This document shows positions 35,448 through 44,021 of a stretch of 64,000 nucleotides of DNA, one piece after another. This DNA is from Nostoc linckia NIES-25 (GTDB lineage: Bacteria > Cyanobacteriota > Cyanobacteriia > Cyanobacteriales > Nostocaceae). The stretch is taken from the NCBI RefSeq assembly GCF_002368035.1, contig NZ_AP018222.1:1948471-2012470 (forward strand). Direction: 5' to 3'. A model generated the notes under the pieces. That model searched no databases, was not told the origin of the DNA, and saw nothing but the letters and a program-made list of their open reading frames with translations. The position numbers and the translations under genes were made by a program. The first letter of the stretch is position 1, and each line of letters starts with the position of its first letter.

Positions 35448-36674
35448 ATGCAAACTCTGTCCACACCGGATACTGCAAAGACTACATCAACCCAACCTAC
35501 CTTTGATACAACTATCAAGCGGCGTCAAACCCGTCCCATAAAGGTAGGTAATGTCACCATTGGGGGTGGCTACCCCGTTGTGGTGCAGTCAATGATTAAC
35601 GAAGACACTCTTGATATCGATGGTTCCGTGGCTGCTATTCGTCGTTTGCACGAAATTGGCTGCGAAATTGTCCGCGTCACAGTGCCAAGTATGGCTCATG
35701 CTAAAGCTTTAGCAGAAATTAAACAAAAATTAATTAAAACTTACCAAGACGTGCCAATTGTGGCTGATGTCCATCACAATGGTATGAAAATCGCTCTGGA
35801 AGTCTCCAAGCACATAGAGAAGGTGCGGATTAATCCAGGATTGTACGTCTTTGAAAAGCCAAACTTTAATAGAACCGAATATACTCAAGCCGAATTTGAC
35901 GAAATCGGCGAAAAAATCCGCGAAACTCTAGAACCTCTAGTCGTTTCTTTGCGCGACCAAGGTAAATCGATGCGAATTGGGGTAAATCACGGTTCCCTGG
36001 CTGAGAGAATGCTATTTACCTACGGCGACACCCCTGAAGGAATGGTGGAATCAGCCATAGAATTTATTCGCATCTGTGAATCTTTAGATTTTCGTAACTT
36101 GGTAATTTCTATGAAAGCGTCACGAGTGCCGGTGATGGTAGCCGCCTATCGCCTCATAGCCAAGCGTATGGATGAGCTAGGTATGGATTATCCGTTACAT
36201 TTGGGTGTTACCGAAGCTGGTGATGGCGAATACGGACGAATCAAATCCACCGCTGGAATTGCCACATTACTTGCTGATGGCATCGGCGACACAATTCGCG
36301 TGTCACTGACAGAACCACCAGAAAAAGAAATTCCCGTTTGCTACAGCATTCTCCAAGCCTTGGGATTGCGGAAAACAATGGTGGAATATGTCGCCTGTCC
36401 TTCTTGTGGACGGACTTTGTTTAATTTAGAAGAAGTGCTACACAAAGTCCGGGAAGCCACCAAACACTTAACTGGTCTGGACATAGCAGTTATGGGCTGC
36501 ATCGTCAACGGCCCAGGAGAAATGGCAGATGCCGACTATGGTTATGTCGGTAAAACACCTGGTTATATTTCTTTGTATCGTGGCAAAGAAGAAATTAAAA
36601 AAGTCCCAGAAGACAAAGGCGTAGAAGAATTAATCGAGCTGATTAAAGCAGATGGACGCTGGGTAGAACCGTAA
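35448..36674 (+). CDS. ispG: 4-hydroxy-3-methylbut-2-enyl diphosphate synthase
   Basis: A 408-residue IspG (GcpE): TIGGGYPVVVQSMINEDTLD at the start of the TIM barrel, VADVHHNGMKIAL, and C-terminal iron-sulfur ligands in CPSCGRT and MGCIVNGPGE. It is the penultimate step of the MEP pathway and in cyanobacteria uses ferredoxin as electron donor. ATG at 35448 is chosen; an upstream TTG (35433) is less likely. Confidence 0.95.
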   Translation: MQTLSTPDTAKTTSTQPTFDTTIKRRQTRPIKVGNVTIGGGYPVVVQSMINEDTLDIDGSVAAIRRLHEIGCEIVRVTVPSMAHAKALAEIKQKLIKTYQDVPIVADVHHNGMKIALEVSKHIEKVRINPGLYVFEKPNFNRTEYTQAEFDEIGEKIRETLEPLVVSLRDQGKSMRIGVNHGSLAERMLFTYGDTPEGMVESAIEFIRICESLDFRNLVISMKASRVPVMVAAYRLIAKRMDELGMDYPLHLGVTEAGDGEYGRIKSTAGIATLLADGIGDTIRVSLTEPPEKEIPVCYSILQALGLRKTMVEYVACPSCGRTLFNLEEVLHKVREATKHLTGLDIAVMGCIVNGPGEMADADYGYVGKTPGYISLYRGKEEIKKVPEDKGVEELIELIKADGRWVEP

Positions 36675-36707
36675 GGAGTCTGGGGGCTGGGGAGGTGGCA
36701 ACGCCTT

Positions 36708-36800
36708 GGGGAAAGGGAAAGGGGTAAGGGGAAAAGGGGAAAGATTAAATTTATTTATTCCTTTTCCCTTTAACCTTTAACCTTTTCCCCTGCGTCCCCT
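36708..36800. repeat. Polypurine-AT-polypyrimidine element
   Basis: Copy of the dispersed element with the centre AGATTAAATTTATTTATT, between ispG and the S41 protease gene. Confidence 0.75.
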
Positions 36801-36964
36801 GCCCCATATCCAATTTATAAAACTTTTGTATAGATAACGACCAAGTTCGTCTGATTGTCAAGTAATTTGTTGAAATTAGAAATACATGCTTGACCTCTAC
36901 AGTAATACCCTGTGTTAGATTGAGCATACTGACTATAAATTTTCCCTCTGACGCAGCTGTCATT

Positions 36965-38251
36965 ATGGTGATTACAAAAAATAGGCTTGTTTTGGGTGCT
37001 ACGGTAGTAACACTCTCCACGATCGCAGTTACTAGCCTTGGCATTCATTCACGAGGTCAGGCTTTATTTAAAGCAAGTCCCAAAGAATTAGTAGATGAAG
37101 TTTGGCAAATTGTCCAGCGCCAATACGTAGACGGTACCTTTAACCAGGTAGATTGGCAGGCTGTTCGTAACGAGTATGTGAAGAACAAGTCCTACAGTAA
37201 TCAACAGGAAGCTTATAAGTCCATTCGGGAAATGCTCAAAAAGCTAGATGACCCATACACCCGATTTATGGACCCAGAGGAATTCAAGAATATGCAAGTG
37301 GATACCTCTGGAGAGTTAACAGGAATTGGTATCACAATCAGTCAAGATGAAAAAACCAAGCAACTGGTTGTGATTGCCCCAATCGAAGATACCCCTGCCT
37401 TTAAAGCTGGCGTTCTAGCCAAGGATCTCATCCTCAAAATCGATAACAAAAGCACTCAGGGGATGGATACAAATCAGGCAGTATCTTTGATTCGAGGTGA
37501 GCCAGGAACCCAAGTCACCCTAACCATTCAGCGAAACGGTCAGACAAAGGAATTTAACATCAAACGGGCGCGGATCGAAATTCATCCAGTTAAATATTCT
37601 CAAAAACAAACTCCAGCAGGTAACCTTGGCTATATTCGTCTGAACCAATTCAGCGCCAATGCTGGTAAAGAAATGCAAGCCGCTATCAGAGATTTAGAAA
37701 GTAAAAAGGTATCTGGATATATCCTCGATTTACGTGGTAATCCAGGCGGTTTATTATTCTCTAGTATAGAAATTGCCCGCATGTGGTTAGATAAAGGCAC
37801 AATCGTTTCCACCATTGACCGTGGAGGCGAGCGAGAACGAGAGGTGGCAAACGGACGGGCGCTCACAAACAAACCTTTGGTGGTATTAGTAGATAAAGGT
37901 TCCGCTAGTGCCAGTGAAATCCTCTCAGGAGCTTTGCAGGACAATAAGCGTGCAGTTTTGGTGGGTACTCAAACCTTTGGTAAGGGATTAGTACAATCGG
38001 TACGTCCGCTAGAAGATGGTTCGGGCTTGGCGGTGACCATTGCAAAATACCACACACCGAGCGATCGCGATATTAATAAGCATGGCATCGATCCAGATGT
38101 GAAGGTAGATTTAACTGATGCCCAGCGACAGGACTTGTGGCTCAACGAACGTGACAAACTCGCTACCCTAAAAGACCCCCAATTCGCTAAAGCAGTGGAA
38201 ATTATGCGTAAACAACTTGCTGCTAAAGGCACAGCGACAGCGGAAAAATAA
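36965..38251 (+). CDS. Carboxyl-terminal processing protease (S41)
   Basis: A 428-residue protease: signal/anchor (RLVLGATVVTLSTIAVTSLG), PDZ domain (TGIGITISQDEKTKQ to IRGEPGTQVTLTIQR), and catalytic Ser in GSASASEIL with Lys in TFGKGLVQ. It is the CtpB-like paralogue rather than clearly CtpA; CtpA processes the D1 protein of photosystem II. It is located in lumen or periplasm. ATG at 36965 gives a proper signal sequence. Confidence 0.9.
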   Translation: MVITKNRLVLGATVVTLSTIAVTSLGIHSRGQALFKASPKELVDEVWQIVQRQYVDGTFNQVDWQAVRNEYVKNKSYSNQQEAYKSIREMLKKLDDPYTRFMDPEEFKNMQVDTSGELTGIGITISQDEKTKQLVVIAPIEDTPAFKAGVLAKDLILKIDNKSTQGMDTNQAVSLIRGEPGTQVTLTIQRNGQTKEFNIKRARIEIHPVKYSQKQTPAGNLGYIRLNQFSANAGKEMQAAIRDLESKKVSGYILDLRGNPGGLLFSSIEIARMWLDKGTIVSTIDRGGEREREVANGRALTNKPLVVLVDKGSASASEILSGALQDNKRAVLVGTQTFGKGLVQSVRPLEDGSGLAVTIAKYHTPSDRDINKHGIDPDVKVDLTDAQRQDLWLNERDKLATLKDPQFAKAVEIMRKQLAAKGTATAEK

Positions 38252-38264
38252 CTCCTTTGGGCAT

Positions 38265-38355
38265 GGGAAGGCATGGGGAAGGGAAAGGGGTAAAGGGAAA
38301 AGGGGAAAGATTAAATTTATTCCTTTTCCCTTTTCCCTTTAACCTTTTTCCCTGC
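38265..38355. repeat. Polypurine-AT-polypyrimidine element
   Basis: Copy of the dispersed element between the S41 protease and the small minus-strand gene. Confidence 0.75.
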
Positions 38356-38379
38356 CTTCCCATGCCCTGTTTGCCCCAA

Positions 38380-38565
38380 TCAAACTGGTTGACACTTCCC
38401 ACTTCTAATGAGTCCGACACGGCGGGCGATCGCTTCTTCTTGGGAACTATAAGGCCCCCACTGTTCTATAATCTCTAGATTGTCCTTCTCTGTTTGGTCG
38501 CTGGAGACTACTTCACAATTACCAGCAGAACGCTTGACAATATACCATTCTTGTGGAATTTCCAT
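38380..38565 (-). CDS. Small conserved hypothetical protein
   Basis: A 61-residue protein (MEIPQEWYIVKRSAGNCEVV and a C-terminal GPYSSQEEAIARRVGLIRSGKC). The WYIVKR ... W-GPYSSQEEA pattern resembles a short SPOR-like or DDE-modified fold. Codon use is normal and an ATG is present, so it is likely real. Function unknown. Confidence 0.55.
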   Translation of the reverse strand: MEIPQEWYIVKRSAGNCEVVSSDQTEKDNLEIIEQWGPYSSQEEAIARRVGLIRSGKCQPV

Positions 38566-38654
38566 AGTGGAAGTGAAAGTTTAGTTTTTTATAGTCAGAA
38601 TTGTACAAAGCAGATTGCTAGGATACGCATTAAGAATCTTGTTTTGTCAAGCTT

Positions 38655-39461
38655 ATGTCTTCACCGTTTCCAGGGATGAACACCTACCTAGAGAATCCAG
38701 AACTCTGGCCTGAAGTTCACAGTCGATTAATTATTGCGATCGCTGAGTTATTAGTTCCTCAACTACGACCTAAATATCGAGTGGCAGTCGAAAAACGAGT
38801 ATATCAAATGATAGATGAAAATTCTATTCTCGTTGGTATTCCTGATGTGACGGTGGGACGTTCTCTAACAAACATAGATAAAGAAAAATTTAATATTGCA
38901 GTAGCTTCACCACCTGCAAAACCAATAACTGTTAACGTTCCGATGCCACAGGAAGTGCGAGAAGGATACCTAGAGGTGCGGGAAGTTGGAACCGGGGAAG
39001 TTGTAGTTGCAATTGAGGTTTTATCTCCAAAAAATAAGCGTCCTGGAGAGGGACGAAAGGCATACGAAAGCAAGCGCCAGCAAGTATTAGGTAGCCTAAC
39101 TCATCTCATTGAGATAGATTTGTTGCGTGGTGGCGAACCAATGCTAATTTTGGGCAACCAAATTAAGTCAGATTATCATATTTTGGTAAGTCGTAGCGAA
39201 TCTCGTCCCAAAGCAGAATTGTATCCCTTCGGACTACAAGAGCAGATTCCAACTTTTTTATTACCTCTACGTCGAGATGATACAGAACCATTAGTAGATT
39301 TACAAGCATTGATTCATGGGGTGTACGATGCCTACGGCGGGCTGCGCCAACGCGCCGGATTTGATTTAGCTATAAACTATACTCTTGAACCAATTCCATC
39401 CCTTGGAGAAGCTGATGCAGCTTGGGCAAATGAATTATTGCAACAGCAAGGTTTACGTTAA
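38655..39461 (+). CDS. DUF4058 family protein
   Basis: A 268-residue protein matching DUF4058 (FPGMNTYLENPELWPEVHSRLIIAIAELLVPQLRPKY, VAIEVLSPKNKRPGEGRKAYESKRQ). The VAIEVLSPxNK...Y..K segment looks like a PD-(D/E)xK-type core. The family is expanded in cyanobacteria without known function. Confidence 0.85.
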   Translation: MSSPFPGMNTYLENPELWPEVHSRLIIAIAELLVPQLRPKYRVAVEKRVYQMIDENSILVGIPDVTVGRSLTNIDKEKFNIAVASPPAKPITVNVPMPQEVREGYLEVREVGTGEVVVAIEVLSPKNKRPGEGRKAYESKRQQVLGSLTHLIEIDLLRGGEPMLILGNQIKSDYHILVSRSESRPKAELYPFGLQEQIPTFLLPLRRDDTEPLVDLQALIHGVYDAYGGLRQRAGFDLAINYTLEPIPSLGEADAAWANELLQQQGLR

Positions 39462-39500
39462 GTGAAAATAAAAAAATAACAGTTCAATATAAAAGAAATT

Positions 39501-40511
39501 CTACCGCTTTGAGGTTCCAGTTTCTGGTTGGATTAGAATCGGTGCTCCGCCTTTTTCAGAACCGATAATTACAATTTTAGAATTATTAGATTGAGCTAGC
39601 TTTTCTGTGGCTTCAATGGCTCGTAATTGCAGCACTTGGTTGGTAAGCCCACCAGAAATAATTTTTTGGGAATCAGCTATGCCTTGCGCTTCAATACGCT
39701 TCCGTTCTGCTTCTTGACGCTCTTTTTCTAAAACAAATTTCATCTGTTGGTTTTCTTGCTCTGCACTGAGTTTGTTTTGAATTGCTGCTTGTAGAGTATC
39801 GGGCATTTTGACGTTGCGTAAAAGAGCTTCCTCAACTACAAAACCTAAAGCGGGTATCTCCTGGGTGAGTTGTTGGTCAATTTTTTGGGCGATTTCTTGA
39901 CGTTTGGTAGAGTAAATAGCACTAGCTGGGTAGTTTGCCGTGATGGCGCGGACAGTCGAGCGGAATCTGGAAATCACCAGTTGTTTTTCATCAGTTCCAA
40001 TTGTTTTATATACTGTAGCTGCCTTTTGAGGATCGAGCTTGTATTGAAGGCTGACATCAAGATTTAGGCTCAAGCCTTCTTGGGATGTTGCATCTACGTT
40101 TTCCTTTAGATCCTTAAGGCGAGTGGAAAAATTCAGCACTTTGCTAAAGGGGTTAAGCAAGTGAACGCCAGGATTAAGAGTAGTTTCGGAAACCTCACCA
40201 AAAAAGTTGACGACACCAACATTACCTGGTGGGACAATTACCAAAAACCTAGAAATAGAATTTAGTACTGCAATAGTGCCAATCAATATCGTAATTGTGC
40301 GTATTGCTAAACGTGACTTTTCGCCAGATATTTTACCTGTATTGAGATAAACGAAAATTGCAATCAGGTTAGTTAGAAGAGATACTATAAAGCCCATGAG
40401 TTTTTTTGTGCGATTAAGAACCATATACTTAATCACATAATTCCCAAACGCTTTTATGAAACTAATAAGCTGTTCCAGATTTACAGCAGTTTTCATGTAT
40501 TTGAACCACAT
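39501..40511 (-). CDS. Prohibitin/SPFH-domain membrane protein
   Basis: A 336-residue protein with two N-terminal hydrophobic segments (LMGFIVSLLTNLIAIFVYL, LAIRTITILIGTIAVLN) and an SPFH domain (RFLVIVPPGNVGVVNFFGEVSETTLNPGVHLLNPF), followed by a coiled coil (ENQQMKFVLEKERQEAERKRIEAQGIADSQKII). It likely forms ring assemblies in thylakoid or plasma membrane. The exact start is uncertain. Confidence 0.85.
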   Translation of the reverse strand: MWFKYMKTAVNLEQLISFIKAFGNYVIKYMVLNRTKKLMGFIVSLLTNLIAIFVYLNTGKISGEKSRLAIRTITILIGTIAVLNSISRFLVIVPPGNVGVVNFFGEVSETTLNPGVHLLNPFSKVLNFSTRLKDLKENVDATSQEGLSLNLDVSLQYKLDPQKAATVYKTIGTDEKQLVISRFRSTVRAITANYPASAIYSTKRQEIAQKIDQQLTQEIPALGFVVEEALLRNVKMPDTLQAAIQNKLSAEQENQQMKFVLEKERQEAERKRIEAQGIADSQKIISGGLTNQVLQLRAIEATEKLAQSNNSKIVIIGSEKGGAPILIQPETGTSKR

Positions 40512-40536
40512 CTGTCGTAGGGAAGGTTGCTCATAC

Positions 40537-41027
40537 GTGTCAACTTACAGCGCTTTTCATTTGGATGGAATACATGCTTGAATACTAAATTATCGTAAGG
40601 GCACAACATTGTTGTGCCCCTACTGTGGTCTATTCAACTGCAAATTGCTGTAACGTGAAACCCTGGTGAAAACGTGATGAGCGAGTTCTACTCACTTACC
40701 ATCAAGATCCGCGTTACCCCACCCCGGCTTTGCTGGCGCAAAACCTCCCCTCCCCTTGGCAAGGGGAGGGGTTGGGGGTGGGGTAAAACGATTGTGGGGC
40801 AATTTGAGTTTAAGTTGACACCAATGAGCAATGTTGTGCCCCTACTGTGGTCTATTCAACTGCAAATTGCTGTAACGTGAAAACGTGATGAGCGAGTTCT
40901 ATTCACTTACCATCAAGATCTGCGTTACCCCACCCCGGCTTTGCTGGCGCAAAACCTCCCCTCCCCTTGCCAAGGGGAGGGGGGTGGGGTAAAACGATTG
41001 TGGGGCAATTTGAGTTTAAGTTGACAC
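40537..41027. repeat. GTGTCAACTTA-ended element with a 200-bp tandem duplication
   Basis: GTGTCAACTTA at 40537-40547 is matched by inverted TAAGTTGACAC at 40811-40821 and again at 41017-41027. The approximately 210-bp unit from about 40615 (CTACTGTGGTCTATTC) to 40830 is repeated with few changes to 41027. Inside is a G/C-rich palindrome (AACCTCCCCTCCCC/GGGGAGGGG). A third copy in opposite orientation lies at 58359-58540. No coding potential. It fits a non-autonomous transposable element with nested duplication. The remaining DNA to 41287 holds short GCTACGCGTAGC-type palindromes (about 41200-41215). Confidence 0.8.
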
Positions 41028-41287
41028 CAATGAGCAATGTTCCCTACCGTGTAGTCTATTTACTTGAAAATAGCTATAACTTGCATAATTAGGGCGGGCT
41101 TTTCGGCCCACCCCACAAAAGTTGTATTAGATTTAGATATGCAAACTAGATAAACCCTTTTCCTTCAAAGACACTAACGCGAAGGCGTGGCTTCTCTACG
41201 AGACGCTACGCGTAGCTTGCTCGTATTGTAGGGGTACGCTTAGAGCGAGTCTGCGAAGATTTGACTTGTTTGTTAGCAGAGGGATAT

Positions 41288-41632
41288 TTACCAGCCTTGT
41301 TGTGCATTCTCAAAAACGTAAGCTGCTACCTGTAAAATTTCCTCAGGAGTTAACTTGTCTTTAAAGGCAGGCATGGCATTTTTGCCATTCTGTACTTGGT
41401 GGATAATCGCTTGGATTGAGTCGTTATCATAATTTTTTAGGTACTTTGACAATGCTTCCTTTTTCAAGGTTTTCTCTGCGATCAAAATGTTACCGCCACC
41501 GATATGGCAAGAAGCGCAGTTAGCCTCGAAAATTTTAGCACCGTCGGATGTTTCGGCTGCTAGTGCAGGATTGATGAATGTTAAGTTGAATAAAGCGATC
41601 GCTAACAGCAAAATTAATAAAAGTATTCTCAA
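41288..41632 (-). CDS. petJ: Cytochrome c6
   Basis: About 114 residues. A signal peptide (LLLILLLAIALFNLTFINPALA) is followed by a class I cytochrome with haem motif CASCH and axial Met in NAMPAF. It is the soluble lumenal electron carrier from cytochrome b6f to photosystem I, alternative to plastocyanin (gene 257 bases upstream). The start is most likely the TTG at 41632, because GCGAGGAAATTCTC places GAGGAAA correctly; a GTG at 41659 would put non-signal residues in front. Confidence 0.9.
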   Translation of the reverse strand: MRILLLILLLAIALFNLTFINPALAAETSDGAKIFEANCASCHIGGGNILIAEKTLKKEALSKYLKNYDNDSIQAIIHQVQNGKNAMPAFKDKLTPEEILQVAAYVFENAQQGW

Positions 41633-41707
41633 GAGAATTTCCTCGCAACAAGCCTCCACGAAGAGTATAAACGCGATCGATCTTTAGATTAAGTCCAATT
41701 CGATCGA

Positions 41708-41788
41708 AATTGGCGGTAACTAGTTCACCCTTCCGTCGCTACGCAGTGCTTAGCGTCTTCGGTAGGCAGATGACTCGTTACCGCCATT
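41708..41788. repeat. Inverted-repeat element between petJ and petE
   Basis: AATTGGCGGTAAC (41708-41720) and GTTACCGCCATT (41776-41787) are near-perfect inverted ends around a small CGCTACGCAGTGCTTAGCG palindrome. It may act as the petE terminator or be a MITE-like repeat; the two cannot be separated by eye. Confidence 0.55.
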
Positions 41789-41888
41789 ATCCATTCTGTG
41801 GGTCACTCTGAGAGTGTGGCGTGTTGATTATGAGTTGATTTCACTGAAAGAAGTTGAAAAAAATCATCTAGTTTCAACGACAAAGTTT

Positions 41889-42308
41889 CTAGCCTTCGAC
41901 AGTGATTGTACCAATCATGCCAGCACCACGGTGAGGTTCGCAATAGAAGGTGTAGTCACCAGCGGGTGCGTCTGCGGGGAAGGTGGTTGTTACTACTTTA
42001 CCAGGATTCATCAACTGTTGCTTATGAGACAGAGATTTTGCTAAATCGGCGCTCTTAGCTGGGTTTTTTGCAGAATCGAACACAACATTATGGGGAGGAA
42101 CTTTGTTGTTCACCCATTCAATTGTGTCACCTGGTTTAATTGTCAACTTTTTCGGTTCAAATGCCAGCGCTCCTTTATCGGTACCAAGTTTCACCTTGTA
42201 TGTTTCAGCCGCAGCGCTGGGAGTAAAAACAGCGAAGCTGCTAACAACTAAAAGGATTGTTAACACAGCCAGGCTCAGGCGTCGCCAGCTTGCCGAAATC
42301 AATTTCAT
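41889..42308 (-). CDS. petE: Plastocyanin
   Basis: A 139-residue precursor with signal peptide (RRLSLAVLTILLVVSSFAVFTPSAAAET) and mature copper protein. Ligands: His in VPPHNVVF, Cys-His-Met in YCEPHRGAGMIG. It is the copper electron carrier to photosystem I. GGAGAGAG precedes the ATG. An inverted repeat AACAAA-N2-TTTGTT sits immediately upstream of the Shine-Dalgarno and could be an operator. Confidence 0.95.
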   Translation of the reverse strand: MKLISASWRRLSLAVLTILLVVSSFAVFTPSAAAETYKVKLGTDKGALAFEPKKLTIKPGDTIEWVNNKVPPHNVVFDSAKNPAKSADLAKSLSHKQQLMNPGKVVTTTFPADAPAGDYTFYCEPHRGAGMIGTITVEG

Positions 42309-42647
42309 GACTCTCTCCTAAACAAACATTTGTTTTCCTTTTTCATTTTAAATAAAAATCAACGCTAAATATGACAATATGTCGTAGATACAATTTTTTT
42401 TTAAGAATGGGCAGAAAAATATAACGAAAAGCTGTGCAATCAGTAATAGATACTAGACTGCCATACCCTAAAAAGTCTTTGTATGAAAGCAGGGGATTGG
42501 GGATTGAGAATTGGGGGCTAGGGAGCAGGGAAGCAGAAGAGAAGTTGTTGCAAGTCTTTTCTCCTGTGCCCCTCTGCCCTTGGAGCCTCTTCCCGATACC
42601 CAATACCCAATCTTGAAAGCTCAGTACTAATGGACTAATTCAGGGAT

Positions 42648-43139
42648 TTAGTAATAGATTTTTCCGCCACCCCACTTAGTGCCAACAACTTTGGGTTGCA
42701 GGAGAATATGACCAGCGATCGCTACTAAATCATCATCCGTCAGATTTCGCATTTCTGTGAAAATATCTGCGCTCTTAGTGCTGGGATGTAATTCGGAAAT
42801 TTCCTCTTCCCCGTCGTAAGTAGTGGGATTTTTCATGTAATCCACCAAGCCTTCAATATTATTACGGTTTGGTGTTGCCAATGCTAGAGCTTCTGGTTCT
42901 AGTCCCACGTTCTGGTTAGTCTTGGTAACGCCGCCAACATGACATTGGGCGCAAGCGTAAGCAAATAAAGCTTTGCCTTCTTTGACTTGTTTGAGGCTAA
43001 GTACAATGGTGTCACCTTGATCGTTTAATGCCACTGTCCGGGTAGCTTTGTCCAGTTCCACTGCTGTGGCGCTACCGACAATCAACCCAAACGCGAGTAA
43101 AAAAGTAGCCACAACAACGCCAATTAGTCTTCTAAACAT
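42648..43139 (-). CDS. psbV: Photosystem II cytochrome c-550
   Basis: A 163-residue precursor with signal peptide (LIGVVVATFLLAFGLIVGSATA) and mature extrinsic cytochrome with haem motif CAQCHVGG and C-terminal GTKWGGGKIYY. It stabilises the oxygen-evolving complex. The upstream small gene overlaps its start by eight bases. Confidence 0.95.
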   Translation of the reverse strand: MFRRLIGVVVATFLLAFGLIVGSATAVELDKATRTVALNDQGDTIVLSLKQVKEGKALFAYACAQCHVGGVTKTNQNVGLEPEALALATPNRNNIEGLVDYMKNPTTYDGEEEISELHPSTKSADIFTEMRNLTDDDLVAIAGHILLQPKVVGTKWGGGKIYY

Positions 43140-43434
43140 GTTTCCCCTTAAAGATTTTGACGCTCAACACAGCTAATAAAACGATGCTCAATCTCCATAT
43201 CCAAAGCCTGAGATAGCCCTTGGGATGACTTTGGTATCGCCCACCGAGTCGGCAACCCTGCGGGCGCGTATCAGATGATATTCGGAAAATAATTGCCTTT
43301 GCATCCTCTAACGCCAAACGGCTCTTTTGGTGCTTGTCGGCAATTAAGAGTTGGTTGTCGAGAGAAAACAATTTTTCTACAGTCATGCTGTAGTCGGCTG
43401 CTATCTCTGCGATCGATAGGTTTGCAAAACCCAT
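43132..43434 (-). CDS. Small helical protein upstream of psbV, C-terminus altered by a repeat
   Basis: The first ~55 residues (MGFANLSIAEIAADYSMTVEKLF and onward to LALEDAKAIIFRIS) form a small conserved-looking helical module resembling an IF2 N-terminal or HTH-like domain. After that the frame runs through a dispersed repeat (43200-43275) encoding DTRPQGCRLGGRYQSH, and ends with a hydrophobic stretch (LWIWRLSIVLLAVLSV) overlapping psbV. The C-terminal half is probably repeat-generated. Function unknown. Confidence 0.55.
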   Translation of the reverse strand: MGFANLSIAEIAADYSMTVEKLFSLDNQLLIADKHQKSRLALEDAKAIIFRISSDTRPQGCRLGGRYQSHPKGYLRLWIWRLSIVLLAVLSVKIFKGKHV

Positions 43435-43599
43435 AATGCTTGTTAACTGATAGATAGAGATTGAGTCGCTGTAATACCAATATCACGTTAGGAGTGCAAT
43501 TTGTTGCCGAAAATACGGTTTGGTGAATGGGGCGTGGGGATAGGGTAGGGGACGCAGAGGGGACAGGGGAGGTAGAGGGGAAAAAAGCTTAACTTAACG

Positions 43600-43710
43600 G
43601 TATTGGCAGCAGGGGAGGCAGGGGAGGCAGGGGAGGCAGGGGAAAAGGTTAAAGGTTAAAGGGAAAAGGAATAAATTTAATCTTTCCCCTTTTCCCTTTC
43701 CCCATGCCCC
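43600..43710. repeat. Polypurine-AT-polypyrimidine element
   Basis: Copy of the dispersed element preceded by GGGGAGGCA tandem units (43608-43642). It abuts the remnant permease gene. Confidence 0.75.
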
Positions 43711-43723
43711 ATGCCCAAAATTA

Positions 43724-43926
43724 TTAACCTTTCCCGCCCCTAAATGTGACGCTTTGGATGAAGTAGCGGTTAAAGAAGGTGTAGATGCTTAAAGCTGGCA
43801 GAGTAAATACCATTGAGGCTGCCATAATGTAGTTCCAATAGCTAATATATTGATCTTTGAAGGTATTTAGCCCTAAGGGTAGGGTAAACATTTTTGGGTC
43901 AAAACGTAGGCTTGTCAGCAGGCATC
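43724..43926 (-). pseudogene. C-terminal remnant of a MalG-type sugar ABC permease
   Basis: Translation of the minus strand gives about 65 residues ending SIYTFFNRYFIQSVTFRGGKG-stop, preceded by RFDPKMFTLPLGLNTFKDQY and YWNYIMAASMVFTLPALS. This is the typical end of the MalG/UgpE family of sugar ABC permeases. The first three quarters, including the EAA loop, are missing. The break lies near 43926, about 60-100 bases before the AAA+ ATPase gene, suggesting that insertion or deletion at this point created the junction. Confidence 0.8.
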
Positions 43927-44021
43927 CCTTGCAGAAGTTAGCTCCATATGTGACTTAGGGAACTATATATTTAGTTTCCTTGTGGATGCTAATTAAACCT
44001 ACTCAAGCAATCGGATACAAA

